Source: Papio anubis (taxonomy: Eukaryota; Chordata; Mammalia; Primates; Cercopithecidae). Taken from it: a stretch of 64,000 nucleotides of DNA. Each line of letters starts with the position of its first letter. Positions within the stretch are counted from its first letter, which is position 1. The DNA lies in the NCBI RefSeq assembly GCF_008728515.1, contig NC_044984.1, positions 99,743,181 to 99,807,180 of the forward strand. The letters run 5' to 3'. A program made the translations under genes and the position numbers. Below, in pieces: positions 34,981-44,595 of this stretch. The notes beneath the pieces were generated by a model. That model had not been told where the DNA came from, did no database searches, and saw only the letters and a program-made list of their open reading frames with translations.

Positions 34981-35359
34981 TGATATGGTTTGGCTCTCTG
35001 TCCCCATCCAAATATCATTTTAAATTGTAGCTCCCATAATTACCACATGTTGTGGGAAGGACCTGGTGGTAGATAATTGAATCACAGGGGTGATTACCCC
35101 TATACTGTTCTCATGGTTGTGAATAACTCTGAAGAGATCTGATGGTTTTATAAGGGGAGACCCCTTTCACTTGGCTATCATTCTGTCTCTTGTCTGACGC
35201 CATGTAAGATGTGCCTTTTGCCTTCTGCCATGATTGTGAGGGCTCCCAAGCCATGTGGAACTGTAAGTCCATTAAACAACTTTTTTTTTTTTTTTTTTTT
35301 TAAATAAATTACCCCGTCTCAGGTGTGTCTTTATAGCAGTGTGAGAATGGCCTAATGCA
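34981..35359 (+). mobile_element. MST/THE1-type MaLR LTR, sense, inside an Alu
   Basis: It starts tgatatggtttggctctctg and ends atggcctaatgca. Perfect 5-bp duplications ttgag lie at 34976-34980 and 35360-35364. The duplicated bases belong to the T-run/gagacaggg junction of an antisense Alu, so the LTR provirus landed in that Alu and later collapsed to a solo LTR. A 20-T run interrupts it near 35281-35300. Confidence 0.92.
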
Positions 35360-35746
35360 TTGAGACAGGGTCTCATTCTGTCACCCAGGCTGGAGTGTAG
35401 TGGTATGATCACAGCTCACTGCAGCCTTGACCTCCTGGGCTTACGTGATCCCCCTGCCTCAGCCTCTTGAGTAGCTGGAACACTGCAGGCACGTGCCACC
35501 ACACCTGGCTAATTTTTTATTTATTATATATTTATTTCATTTTATTTTATTTTTTTATAGAGACAAGGTCTTGCTATGTTGCCCAGGCTTGGGTGTGCAT
35601 TTAATTCAGGGAGGAAGGAGTACAGTCCTGCGTTTGGCTTCACATCCAACCTGTTTTCTCTAATCCTGCTGCTAGATGGATCCTTATTCTCCCTTCTTGG
35701 CCTCCCAAAGCACTAGGATTAGAGATGTGAGCCACCATACCCGGCC
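35360..35746 (-). mobile_element. AluJ-like SINE, antisense, with replaced segment
   Basis: It runs from ttgagacagggtctcattc to ccaccatacccggcc. Between 35590 and about 35680 the expected Alu text is replaced by roughly 90 bp of unrelated sequence. Beyond it the Alu resumes at cttggcctcccaaagcac. Confidence 0.88.
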
Positions 35747-37015
35747 AAGATGGAATACTTAAAAAAAATCAACAACTCGTTTTCTCCATATTTCCAGGAG
35801 CCATCCTAACAGCATGTTTGCAGCGTCTCTCAGGGTCCCTGCCAGGGTATTAAATCCTATATTCAGAGGAAGTGCCCCCATAATGATAAACTCTCTTTTA
35901 TCCAGTGCTGTTTTCTAATTCTCACACCTTCCTTAATCCAGCACCCTTCTAATGCAATCTCATTCATACTTTCCTAATAAGACTTGGCAGGATTCTGTAG
36001 CTCCTACAGGGAGAGTCCCTTTCCTCCTTATAAGGTTCAGCATCTCCACAGCCGGGTTGTGCTGCTGGGATGTGCATTTGGCTTACAGGCCAGGGGGAAG
36101 TATGGGCAGATCACAGGGGCACAAGCATTCTCTTACATGGGAGAGGCCTCTGCATCCCCTTCCAGGAGGAAATAGATGGAACTTAACAAGAGGGGGCCAT
36201 TTTGCAGGCCCAGGCATTCAGAAAAATCAGAGGATTCATGCTTTTTCAGGGGCATTAACCCAGCTATCATCCCATATTTCAAGGTCACACTGCTTTCCCA
36301 ACCAGGGTCCTGACCCTATCATAGCAAATCTACCTAAGGTTGAGAATTTAACCTCCTTTGCTACAGGATATAAGAGTCTTTTTTTTTTCAGTGGTGCTAA
36401 GGAGACACTTGAGCTTTTGTGTTCAGTTTTTAGTTGACTGTTAGTCACCCTCAGTCTTCTGTCATCTTTTTCCAAAGTAAACATTGTTCTCCAGTGACAG
36501 CCATTTAATTCCACTGCCCTTGTAATGGCTATTTCCCACATATTTTTAACACCAACACGTTGCCCCTCTACTGCCTTTCCTTCCACCTCTATCCCATTCC
36601 ATTTTAACACCGTTGGAAGTTTTGCCAGTTTCATCACCATCTTGTGTGAGAGGCTCTATCAACTCAGTGTACCAATGGTAACAGGGTTCTTATTGCCTGT
36701 CAGTGGTCAGCTGGCAGCCTCAGTTCCCATCTTAGCATCTTCTTTCTCAGACTACTCCTGGCATCATCTGTTTGGTTGATTTCCCCAGGAAGCAGGTGCT
36801 GGACAGAGATTCGAGTGCATAGGTTTACCAGGAGGTGTGCTCAGCATGGACACCTGTGGTGGCAGGGCAGGAAATGAGACTGAAAAGAGAGAGGTGTTGG
36901 ATTGCAGTTCAGTTTCATCTAGAGCCTCAGCTGACCCCTTTGGGAAGCTCTGAACCTTCAGACTTGTCCCAGATTTGGGCAATGGCCTAGGCCTTTATAT
37001 TCCTGTATTGACTGG
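35747..37015. other. Unassigned sequence
   Basis: A 161-codon plus-strand frame (35952-36437) and a 134-codon minus-strand frame (36236-36640) overlap each other and show no domain. It may be old ERV-internal sequence but no landmark is clear. 36775-36890 shares texture with 42040-42120. Confidence 0.4.
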
Positions 37016-37672
37016 TGCAGTGGGCTGAATGTTTGTGTCTCTCCAAAAGTTCATGTTGAAATCCTAACCCCCAAATGTGATGGAGATGGGGCCTTTGGGA
37101 AGTGATTGGGTCCTGAGGATGAAACCCTCATGAGTGGGATTTATAAAAGGGACCCCAGAAATCTCTCTTGCTCTCTTTCTGGCATGTGAGGATAAAATGA
37201 GAAGATGACAGGCCAGGTGCGGTGGCTCAAGCCTGTAATCCCAGCACTTTGGGAGGCCGAGACGGGCGGATCACGTGGTCAGGAGATTGAGACCATCCTG
37301 GCTAACATGGTGAAACCCCGTCTCTACTAAAAAATACAAAAAACTAGCCGGGCGAAGTGGCAGGTGCCTGTAGTCCCAGCTACTCGGGAGGCTGAGGCAG
37401 GAGAATGGCGTAAACCCGGGAGGCGGAGCTTGCAGTGAGCTGAGATCCGGCCACTGCACTCCAGCCTGGGTGACAGAGCGAGACTCCGTCTCAAAAAAAA
37501 AAAAAAGAGAAGATGACCATCTGCATCCCAGAGAGAACCTCCACCAGAACCCAATAGTGCTGGCACCCTGACCCTCGACTTCCAGCCTCCAGAACTGTGA
37601 TAAATGAGTTTCTGTTGTTCTTAAGCCACCCGGTCCATGGCGCTTTTGTAGCAGCCCAAATGAACTAAGACA
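37016..37672 (+). mobile_element. MLT1A-type LTR, sense, split by an AluY
   Basis: The left part 37016-37210 (tgcagtgggctgaatgtttg ... ggataaaatgagaag) and the right part 37507-37672 (ccagcctccagaactgtgat ... caaatgaactaagaca) join across the Alu. Confidence 0.88.
37211..37506 (+). mobile_element. AluY of Old World monkey type, sense
   Basis: Close to the AluY consensus throughout, with a full-length body and a short A tail. Variants ctagccgggcgaagtggc and gatccggccactgcactcc are ones I associate with cercopithecid AluYR subfamilies. The 11-bp duplications gagaagatgac lie at 37199-37209 and 37507-37517. This is one of the youngest insertions in the window. Confidence 0.93.
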
Positions 37673-38019
37673 GCCAGTTACCACTGTAGACTGCCCCTGG
37701 GAAGGTGGGGTGTCCTTCAGTGAGGCAGCTTTCTTCAGGGAAAAAAGAGCAATTTCTGGAGAGAGATAACAGTTGAGGGCTCTCAGCTGGCAAAAGTCTC
37801 AGCAGCAGAAGGAATGAGGAGAAAAAAATGGGCACAATATTTTGTAGACCCACTTCTTAAGAAGCAGAGTCTATTCTTCCAGCTCTTGAATCTGGCTTGG
37901 CCTTGTAACTTGGTTCAGCCAGTGGGAGAGTAGCCAATGTGATACAGCAAAGTCCTGAAAAGCACTTGCCTAGGCTTGCTACTGAGAACCCTTCCATGGT
38001 GTGTGAAGAAGCCCAGGCT

Positions 38020-38138
38020 AGGCTCCTGAAGGAAGAGGGGGGCCCCATGCACCCCAGGCAAGGCCTCAGACATAGGCTCCTGAAGGAAGAGAGGCCCCAT
38101 GCACCCCAGGCAAGGCCTCAGACATAGGCTCCTGAAGG
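38020..38138. repeat. Minisatellite, 54/52-bp unit
   Basis: Unit 1 at 38020-38073 (54 bp) and unit 2 at 38074-38125 (52 bp) differ by a small G-run deletion. A partial third unit aggctcctgaagg ends at 38138. It arose inside the old LTR. Confidence 0.92.
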
Positions 38139-38148
38139 TATCCTATAC

Positions 38149-38791
38149 CAGGGGTCCCCAAGCCCCAGGCCACAGACTGGTACAGATCTATGGCCTCTTA
38201 GGAACTGGGTCACACAGTAGGAGGTTAGTGGCAGGTGAGTGAGCATTACTGCCTGAGCTCCGCCTCCTGTCACATGAGTGACGGCATTAAATTCTCATAG
38301 GAGGCCAGGCGCGGTGGTAATCGCAGCACTTTGGGAGGCCAAGGCGGGTGGATCACGAGGTCCAGAGTTCGAGACCAGAATGGCCAATATGGTGAAACCC
38401 CAAATCTACTAAAAATATAAGAAAAAATTAGCTGAGTTGGTGGTGCTCGCCTGTAGTCCCAGCTACTCGGGAGGCTGAGGCAGAAGAATCACTTGAACCC
38501 AGGAGGCGGAGGTAGCAGTGAGCCAAGATCATGCCACTGCACTCCAGCCAGGACGACAGACCGAGACTCCGTCTCAAAAAAAAAAAAAATTCTCACAGGA
38601 CCATGAACCCTATTGTGAACTGTGCGTGCGAGGGATCTAGCTAGCATGCTTGTTAGGAGAACCTAACTAATGCCTGATGATCTGAGGTGGAACAGTTTCA
38701 TCCCAAAGCCGTCCTCTCTACCCACTCCACCCCGTCTGTGGAAAAGTCTTCCATGAAACTGGTCTCTGGTGCCAAACGGTTGAGGATGCTG
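38149..38791. mobile_element. MER1-type hAT (Charlie) transposon with nested Alu
   Basis: The left end caggggtccccaagcccc and right end gttgaggatgctg are hAT-type termini. The body includes cctgagctccgcctcctgtc and ctgatgatctgaggtggaac, which I recognise as MER1A/B. The 8-bp flanks tcctatac (38141-38148) and tcctagac (38792-38799) match at 7 of 8, the duplication length expected of hAT elements. Non-autonomous; no transposase. Confidence 0.88.
38303..38586 (+). mobile_element. Alu SINE, sense, nested in MER1
   Basis: Alu from ggccaggcgcggtgg, missing the usual ctcacgcctg after it, ending in a pure A tail. Its 14-bp duplications are aaattctcatagga (38289-38302) and aaattctcacagga (38587-38600), one mismatch. 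Confidence 0.94.
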
Positions 38792-38930
38792 TCCTAGACC
38801 ACCCAGTCCTGGCCAGAGGGGCCCAGACAAACCACAGAGCAGACCCACCGGTTCATGGGAAATAATAAGTGTTTGTTGTCTTCACTCACTAAGTTTTGGG
38901 AGTCATTTGTTACAGAGCAAAAGCTTATTG

Positions 38931-39794
38931 ATGAGTAGGTCAGCATGTTTGTTCAGAATGTTTTGGTATTTGGAAAACCTATTTTCTTCCCCCCTCTAGG
39001 TTTCCAGATTTCCAATAAAATTCTAGCCAAATCCATGTTTGTTTTTTCAGATCCTTTTACAAAGCACCCTTTCAATTACCTTCTTCAGCTCTGAAAAGGG
39101 AATATAAGAGGCCTTTACTGTTCATATTTGCTAAAGAAAATACATGCTTTCTAAAGAAAATACACGCTTTCAGAGCTGCCATTGTTACCGAACAGAAAAC
39201 ACAATCACCACTGGAAAAAACAAAGGACTGTTATTTGATCATAAATATTCTAAAGAGAGCAGTATGCTGGTTATTAGCTGAACTGAGTTTTTGGAGGAGA
39301 ATTTGCGGACCTGATGCAGTGAATTAAGTGGAAATGTGCTAAAAAGAAAAAAGAAAAAGAAACCCAAAAGGAAACACAAACCAAGTACCTTCTAGCTGCC
39401 TACTGGAAAAATATTTTCATAGCACATGGTTGTTGGCACCAAGTAGGGACTTGATAAATGTTTGTTGACTGAATAAATGAATACATGAATGGTAGGAATC
39501 TGTGCTACTGTGCTTGAAAAATGTGCTACCCTGCTGCCCTGGCTCTGGGATCTTGGAGGGATCACGTTGACATTAAAGTAGAGGAATTGGGCTCAGTAAT
39601 CTTAAGATTTCCCAAACTCCCTAGAACTTTGGTGAAATTCTAGGGTCTCCACTTCTGTAGGATATATCTCTCCCCTTTTTATACTTCTGTTTTCTCTTCT
39701 GAAAATGAGAGTATCTGACCATTTTGAAAGCTTAGATTTTGGGATTTGCCATGGGGTAATGGAATGTCCCTGGGGACAGTGATCTGCATTTAAT
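38931..39794. other. Unassigned sequence; L2-type 3' end inside
   Basis: 39421-39492 (ggcaccaagtagggacttga, taaatgtttgttgactgaat) is the terminal motif of an L2/MIR-family element. The remainder is unassigned. Confidence 0.5.
39131..39170. repeat. 20-bp tandem duplication
   Basis: ctaaagaaaatacatgcttt (39131-39150) and ctaaagaaaatacacgcttt (39151-39170), one mismatch. Confidence 0.93.
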
Positions 39795-39965
39795 TCCTCA
39801 CCAGGCCTCTCACCAGATGTTTGTGTGACGTCAAACTCTCTGTGCTTCAGCTTCAAAATCTATATAATGGGGACAATAATACTACTTGCAGGGTTGTTGG
39901 GAGAATTCAAAATAATATATGCAAAGTGCCCGGTATGTGGGTGCTAAATAGCTGGAAGTTATGAT
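39795..39965 (+). mobile_element. MIR SINE, sense
   Basis: cttcaaaatctatataatgg, acttgcagggttgttgggag and gtatgtgggtgctaaatagc follow MIR order. Confidence 0.75.
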
Positions 39966-40829
39966 TAATTTGTAATGGGTACATTGTAGATTTATATAGA
40001 GTGAGGAGAATACAATTGGCACTATTCTAATGGATCTTGTGATTCATCTAGTATTTCTGATTTTATTCACAATTGTCAAATATTGGGGAAAACTCCTCTG
40101 TGCCCATTCAGCCTCATGTCTTTATTTAGAATTCTGAACTCTTTCTTTCCAAGTATTTCCTCCTCCCAGTGCCCATGGGGACAAGTCACATTTCTTGAGC
40201 TGCTAAATTGAATGGCAGCTGCCGCTTACTCCATATGTTTCTCATTCTAACATGTTGTCTCAAATATTTTTAGCTACTAAGCACACACTCTGGTCTGCTA
40301 TGTTTTGCCTTAAAATTTTTTTGTTTTTTGCACATTTTAGATGCCTGCTTTTGGGTTTTGCATTATTCTGTGGTTTCCTGCCCACTTGCTCCGCCCTTTA
40401 ATTGCTCCACCAGCACTCAGTCTCCGCTGCCTGCCAAGGCTGGCTCCCCCTTTTCCTAATATCCCCGACTCTCCCCAAGGGCCGTCCTTAATCCAACGAG
40501 CTCTCCAATGCTTTGCAAAATTGAACCCCCTCTGTTTATCCTGCCCCCTCCCCTCAATGTCCGTGGCAGTTATCTCACTTGGGCTCCCATTTCCTGCTCT
40601 TATTCTTGGCTCCCTGCCAGTCATCACACATTCACATGAAATCCTGCCTCTCCTCACCGAAGGGAAAGGCTGTTTCCATTCATGGAAAGCTCATTTGTCA
40701 CAAAGATGCTACACCCTTGCCATAGGCGGGGTGTGCTCGGGTTTCCTGACATGCCCAGGGCAAGGTTGGAGGGCTCTGGTCCCAACAGTTATTTACAGTG
40801 AAGGCAAGTTAGGTTAGAGAACAGTGTGG
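39966..40829. other. Unassigned sequence with C-rich centre
   Basis: 40340-40800 is C-rich on the plus strand and opens a 158-codon frame. A minus-strand frame covers the same DNA, and neither has a recognisable domain. Confidence 0.45.
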
Positions 40830-41010
40830 TCTTTGTGGTGTTGGGGAGAGAGCACGGGCTGTCAATTCTGACTGACCTGGATTTTGGTCCATGTACCATT
40901 TCTTAGCCTCAAGTCATTTATGTGTGAAATGAGAATCATCTTATTCCCTACCTCACAGCAGTATTGTGAGGCTCACAAACAGAGGACTCAACACAGAGCC
41001 TGGAGAATGA
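40830..41010 (+). mobile_element. MIR SINE, sense
   Basis: gagagcacgggctgtcaatt, cctcaagtcatttatgtgtg and acctcacagcagtattgtga follow MIR order. Confidence 0.72.
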
Positions 41011-41819
41011 TATTTTCTCCATACATATTCTATTTTCTCCCCCTTTCATTGATTGCTAAGGCTTCCAGATCAGCCAAAGTCTCAACAAGAATGAAAATGA
41101 CACTTCAAAGGATTTAAGTGAAGAGAGTGTCATGAAGATTATTTGTAGAGATGTGGGCTTGGGTGAGAAACACTCTGGGACCAGAAACGGCAGAAGCCCT
41201 GGTGCCTGCCGAAGGGCAAGACCAGGGTGAGCTCCTACCCACAGTATCAGTGAGAGCTGGAGCCCTGAGACAGGGATGGGGCCAATTGGCACTTGGAAAG
41301 TGTGCTGGGGTCTTAGTGAACTGACGTCATTTCCTCTTCTCTTCCCCAGGATTTGAGATGTCTAAAAAAAAAAACCAAAAAACAAAAAACAAAAAACAAT
41401 CCACACAAATCTAAATAAGTTAAAACAAAAAACAAACAAACAAAAAACCTGAAGTGGTTGGAAGGGAGCTATGGCTTAGGTAGAGAAACACAGCCCATCA
41501 AAGAGGGACTAGGGATTTAAATAACCCTCTCTTCTCTCTTCCTGTCCGTGCCTTCTGTTGGGTGAAACTAGAAGCCAGAGGGCAAGGGGTCCTGGGTGGA
41601 GATGTCCAGTGGCATTAGCCCCCCAGGTACAGAGAAATGCAGAGAAAGATGCAAAATGGACCTGGAGGAGCTGAGAATCATCTTGTCATTTGTCACCTAT
41701 TAGCCGGTCGCTTTGTACAAGGCCTTGAGTCTCAGTTTTCTATACAGTGGGCATCAAACTTGTCTACCTCTTGTCTACCTCACAGGGCCATGGGGAACAG
41801 CCAGTGAAAGCATTAAAAT
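41011..41819. other. Unassigned sequence with an A-rich low-complexity tract
   Basis: 41364-41447 is A-rich with repeated aaaaaac units. The rest shows no gene or nameable repeat. Confidence 0.5.
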
Positions 41820-42020
41820 CATTCACTTGCTATTTGACCCTCTTCTTCATTTGCATTATCTCACTTAATTCCCAAACAGCCGGGTAGGGTATAAGGCAGA
41901 GAGGCCAGGGGACAAGGACAGGCACTTTGAAATCAGAGGAAGATGGTCAACTGTGGCTCAGTCAAGCTTTTTAACTGTGAGATCATGGGCAACTGAGACT
42001 CTCTGAACCTCAGCTATTGT
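41820..42020. mobile_element. MIR-family fragments
   Basis: gcattatctcacttaattcc (antisense type) is followed by a short sense core (aactgtgagatcatgggcaa, tctctgaacctcagctatt). Confidence 0.6.
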
Positions 42021-42545
42021 CTTACTTTGGGTTCCCCCAAAAGCACATCCTGAGACAAGTATTTGAGTGCAAGTAGTTCATTTGGGAGCTGATCCCAGGA
42101 TGCACCGGGAGGGACTGGGCAGGGACTCAGAAAAGGGAGGAAACCCAATTATTGATGTATTCACAAGTGGGCAACTCGGTCTCAGTGCCACAAGGGCCCT
42201 GAAGACTGTGCAGGACACATCCTGGGGTTGGTCTACTGCAGGGAGAGGGTGCTGGGGTGTTTATCCACCAACTTCCATCCCTCACTGGCTGAGGGTTGTT
42301 CTTGGAAGTTTTAACTCCCTGGCCATTTCACACTGCCTGCTGTGGCCAGAGGAGACTCAAGCAGCAAGAGAGTGCCATGGGGTGGAGACACACAGGAAGC
42401 CACATAGATGCCCTCCAGCGTGGGCCAGGAGGGAATGTCTGGGGGACTGACGGCATCTGTTTTGTTTTTCTAATTTGCATGCTAGAGATGATGTCTATGT
42501 CACAGGATAGTGACGCAGATGAAATGATTAATGATTAAATGGCTA
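42021..42545. other. Unnamed old repeat-like sequence
   Basis: tttgggagctgatcccagga and the surrounding text look like a mammalian interspersed repeat I cannot name with confidence. A 127-codon plus frame here has no domain. Confidence 0.4.
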
Positions 42546-42770
42546 AATGTCTTCCAAGTGCCTGGCTCATAGTAGGTATCCAAAGAAAAGGAGGCATTCA
42601 TAGTAAAGATAGGTAAATATTCATGTGTTACAGATGGAAGCAAATGGGACTCAAAGAAGTTAAGACATTTGCCCTAAATCACACAGACAGTTCTTAAGTG
42701 GCCAAGTCAGATCTGGCCCCAGTTTGTTCCCCGTCCACTCTGCCATGGCTACCTCCTGTTAATGGACTAT
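42546..42770. mobile_element. MIR-family fragments
   Basis: A sense MIR 3' end (aagtgcctggctcatagtag) adjoins an antisense MIR core (atcacacagacagttcttaa). Confidence 0.65.
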
Positions 42771-43214
42771 ACATTTAGAGTGCTTTTGCCTCATAAAGTG
42801 TGAGAAGCTCCATAAATATAAAATGTTTGTAGTCCCAGGCTTGCTAGCTCAAATCCAAGTTAAATTGACTCTTGGGTAGTTCTTCCCTCAGCTCTGATTC
42901 TCATAAGCTCAAATATATATTTTCTTAGTCCCCTGGGATCCTCCATTCTGTGCCCCAACAATCCCTAACCCTTCATTAGTAATGCCTAGGTGTCTCCACA
43001 TATTTCAAGGGGTGCCAGAAAGTCTCCAGACAAAATAAAATATGCCATAAAACACTAAGTGCATAAAACTCTAGACACCTTGTTCTCCATGTCATGTTTC
43101 CTTTTAAAAACAAATATTTTGAAATGCCCTCTTTACTATCCTGCTGATACACACATAAAAACTAATAAAATGCACAAACTCTTTTCTTAAAATTGTGGCA
43201 TTAAACTTATTTTA
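42771..43214. other. Unassigned AT-rich sequence
   Basis: No gene or repeat recognised before the anomalous block. Confidence 0.5.
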
Positions 43215-43400
43215 CGGACCACTTTGCATTGAGCCGGAGCGGAGACCCGGCACGATTACTTCACGACTGACGCGATCTCGAACTGAATCTGATCTCGAAC
43301 ACTCCATCTCCTCGACTCTCTTCTCGAAGGCTCTAGAATCTGACGACTGAGCTTTGTCTCGAGACTCGATCCGATCGACTCGAACTTTATTTATTTATCT
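43215..43400. other. Anomalous CpG/TCGA-rich block
   Basis: I count 18 CpG dinucleotides in about 170 bp, against a handful per kilobase in the surrounding non-Alu DNA. CTCGA occurs seven times (for example gatctcgaac near 43273 and 43291, and gactcgaac at 43377). It is neither Alu, L1 nor any repeat I know, has no open frame, and directly abuts an Alu T-run. The next 600 bp of Alu sequence is also oddly garbled. It reads like low-quality gap-fill consensus or foreign/chimeric sequence. Confidence 0.7.
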
Positions 43401-43411
43401 TGGACTGGCGC

Positions 43412-44026
43412 TTTTTTTTTTTTTTTTTTTTTTGACAGAGTCTTGCTCTGTCACTCAGGCTGAGTGCAGTGGCATACATCTTAGTTCACTGCAACTTCTG
43501 CCTCCTGGTCTAAGCACTCGTGCCTCAGCCTCCCCGAAAGTAGCTGGGACTACGCATGCACCACCATGCCCAGATAATTTTTGTGTGTGTTTTTTTTTGA
43601 GACGGAGTCTCGCTTCTGTCACCCAGGCTGGAGTACAGTGGCCGGATCTCAGCTCACTGCAAGCCTGGGCCCCGGCTTGGGCTATATTCTCCTGCCTCAG
43701 CCTCCCGAGTAGCTGGGACTACAGGCTCGCCACCTCACCGGCTAGTTTCTTTGTATTTTTAGTAGAGATGGGGTTTCACTGCATAGCTAGGATGGTCTCG
43801 AAGGGATCTCCCCTGGACTCCTCGTGATCACTCCTCTCTCACTGGCCTCCCAAAGTGCTGGGATTACAGGTTTGAGCCATCATACCGCCTAATTTTTTTG
43901 TAGTTTCTTGGCAGAGTCAGGGTTTTGCCATATTGACCAGGCTGGTCTTGAACTCCTGACATCAAGTGATCCTCCAGCCTCAGCCTGGAGTTTATAGGAT
44001 TATTGGAATGAGCCACCGCACCTGGC
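43412..44026 (-). mobile_element. Old antisense Alu interrupted by a younger Alu
   Basis: The outer Alu occupies 43412-43590 and 43890-44026 (ending gccaccgcacctggc). The inner Alu occupies 43591-43889. Its insertion point lies in the outer Alu's mid T-rich linker, with similar taattttt text on each side. Confidence 0.88.
43591..43889 (-). mobile_element. AluY-type SINE, antisense, nested, partly garbled
   Basis: Its start and many blocks match AluY, including ggccggatctcagctcac, the antisense of an Old World monkey variant. Stretches at about 43663-43690 and 43782-43850 do not match any Alu version and contain small insertions. That pattern suits sequencing or assembly error more than ordinary divergence. 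Confidence 0.82.
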
Positions 44027-44027
44027 G

Positions 44028-44595
44028 TGCCTTATTTCACTTAGCATAAATTCTTCAAAGTTTACGTTGTAGCATGGGTCAGAACTGCCTTTCTTTTTAT
44101 GGCTGAACAGTATTCCATTGTATGTATACAGCACTTTTTTTTCTTTTAAATTCAGGGGGTATATGTGCAGGTTTGTTACATGGATATATTGCATACTGCT
44201 GGGGTTTGGGCTTCTACTGAACCCATCACCCAAATAGTGAATATAGTAACCAATAGGAAGTTTTCGACTCTTGTCCCTTTCCTTCCCTCCCCCTGTTTGG
44301 AGTCCCTGGAGTCTACTGTTTCCATCTTCATGTCCGCATACACCACATTGTGTTTATCCATTCATCTGTCGATGGACACTTGGGTCGCTTCCACCTTTTG
44401 GCTATTTTAAACAGTGTTGCTATAAACATGGGTATACAAATATCTGTTTGAGTCCTTGCTTTCAATTCTTTTGGGTATATACCCAGAAGTATAATTGGTG
44501 GATCATATGGGACTCTATTTTTAATTTTTTGTGAAACTGCCGTATGGTTTTCCATAGCAGTTGCACCATTTTACAGTCCCATCAGTATAACTGTT
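44028..44595 (-). mobile_element. Old L1 (L1M-type) ORF2 3' part, antisense, with nested L1 tail
   Basis: The outer pieces 44028-44134 (ttcacttagcataaattctt, gaacagtattccattgtatg) and 44337-44595 (tttgggtatatacccagaag, ggttttccatagcagttgca) join as one antisense L1. Between them, 44135-44336 is the 3' UTR end of another antisense L1 (tatatgtgcaggtttgttac) with its own T-run. The flanks tatacagca/catacacca suggest a short duplication. Confidence 0.82.

Larger units (their letters stand above)
37860..38930 (+). mobile_element. Old MLT1-like LTR, split by a hAT element
   Basis: The left part 37860-38148 contains cttggccttgtaacttggtt. The right part 38792-38930 has the MaLR 3' signature gggaaataataagtgtttgt and aagttttgggagtcatttg. 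A MER1-type transposon sits between them. Confidence 0.65.

Noticed and set aside
35952..36640. Overlapping 161- and 134-codon frames on opposite strands
   Set aside because: Mutual overlap, no domain, no splice or promoter evidence.
40337..40817. 158-codon plus frame with a 106-codon minus frame over the same DNA
   Set aside because: C-rich composition keeps frames open. No family resemblance.
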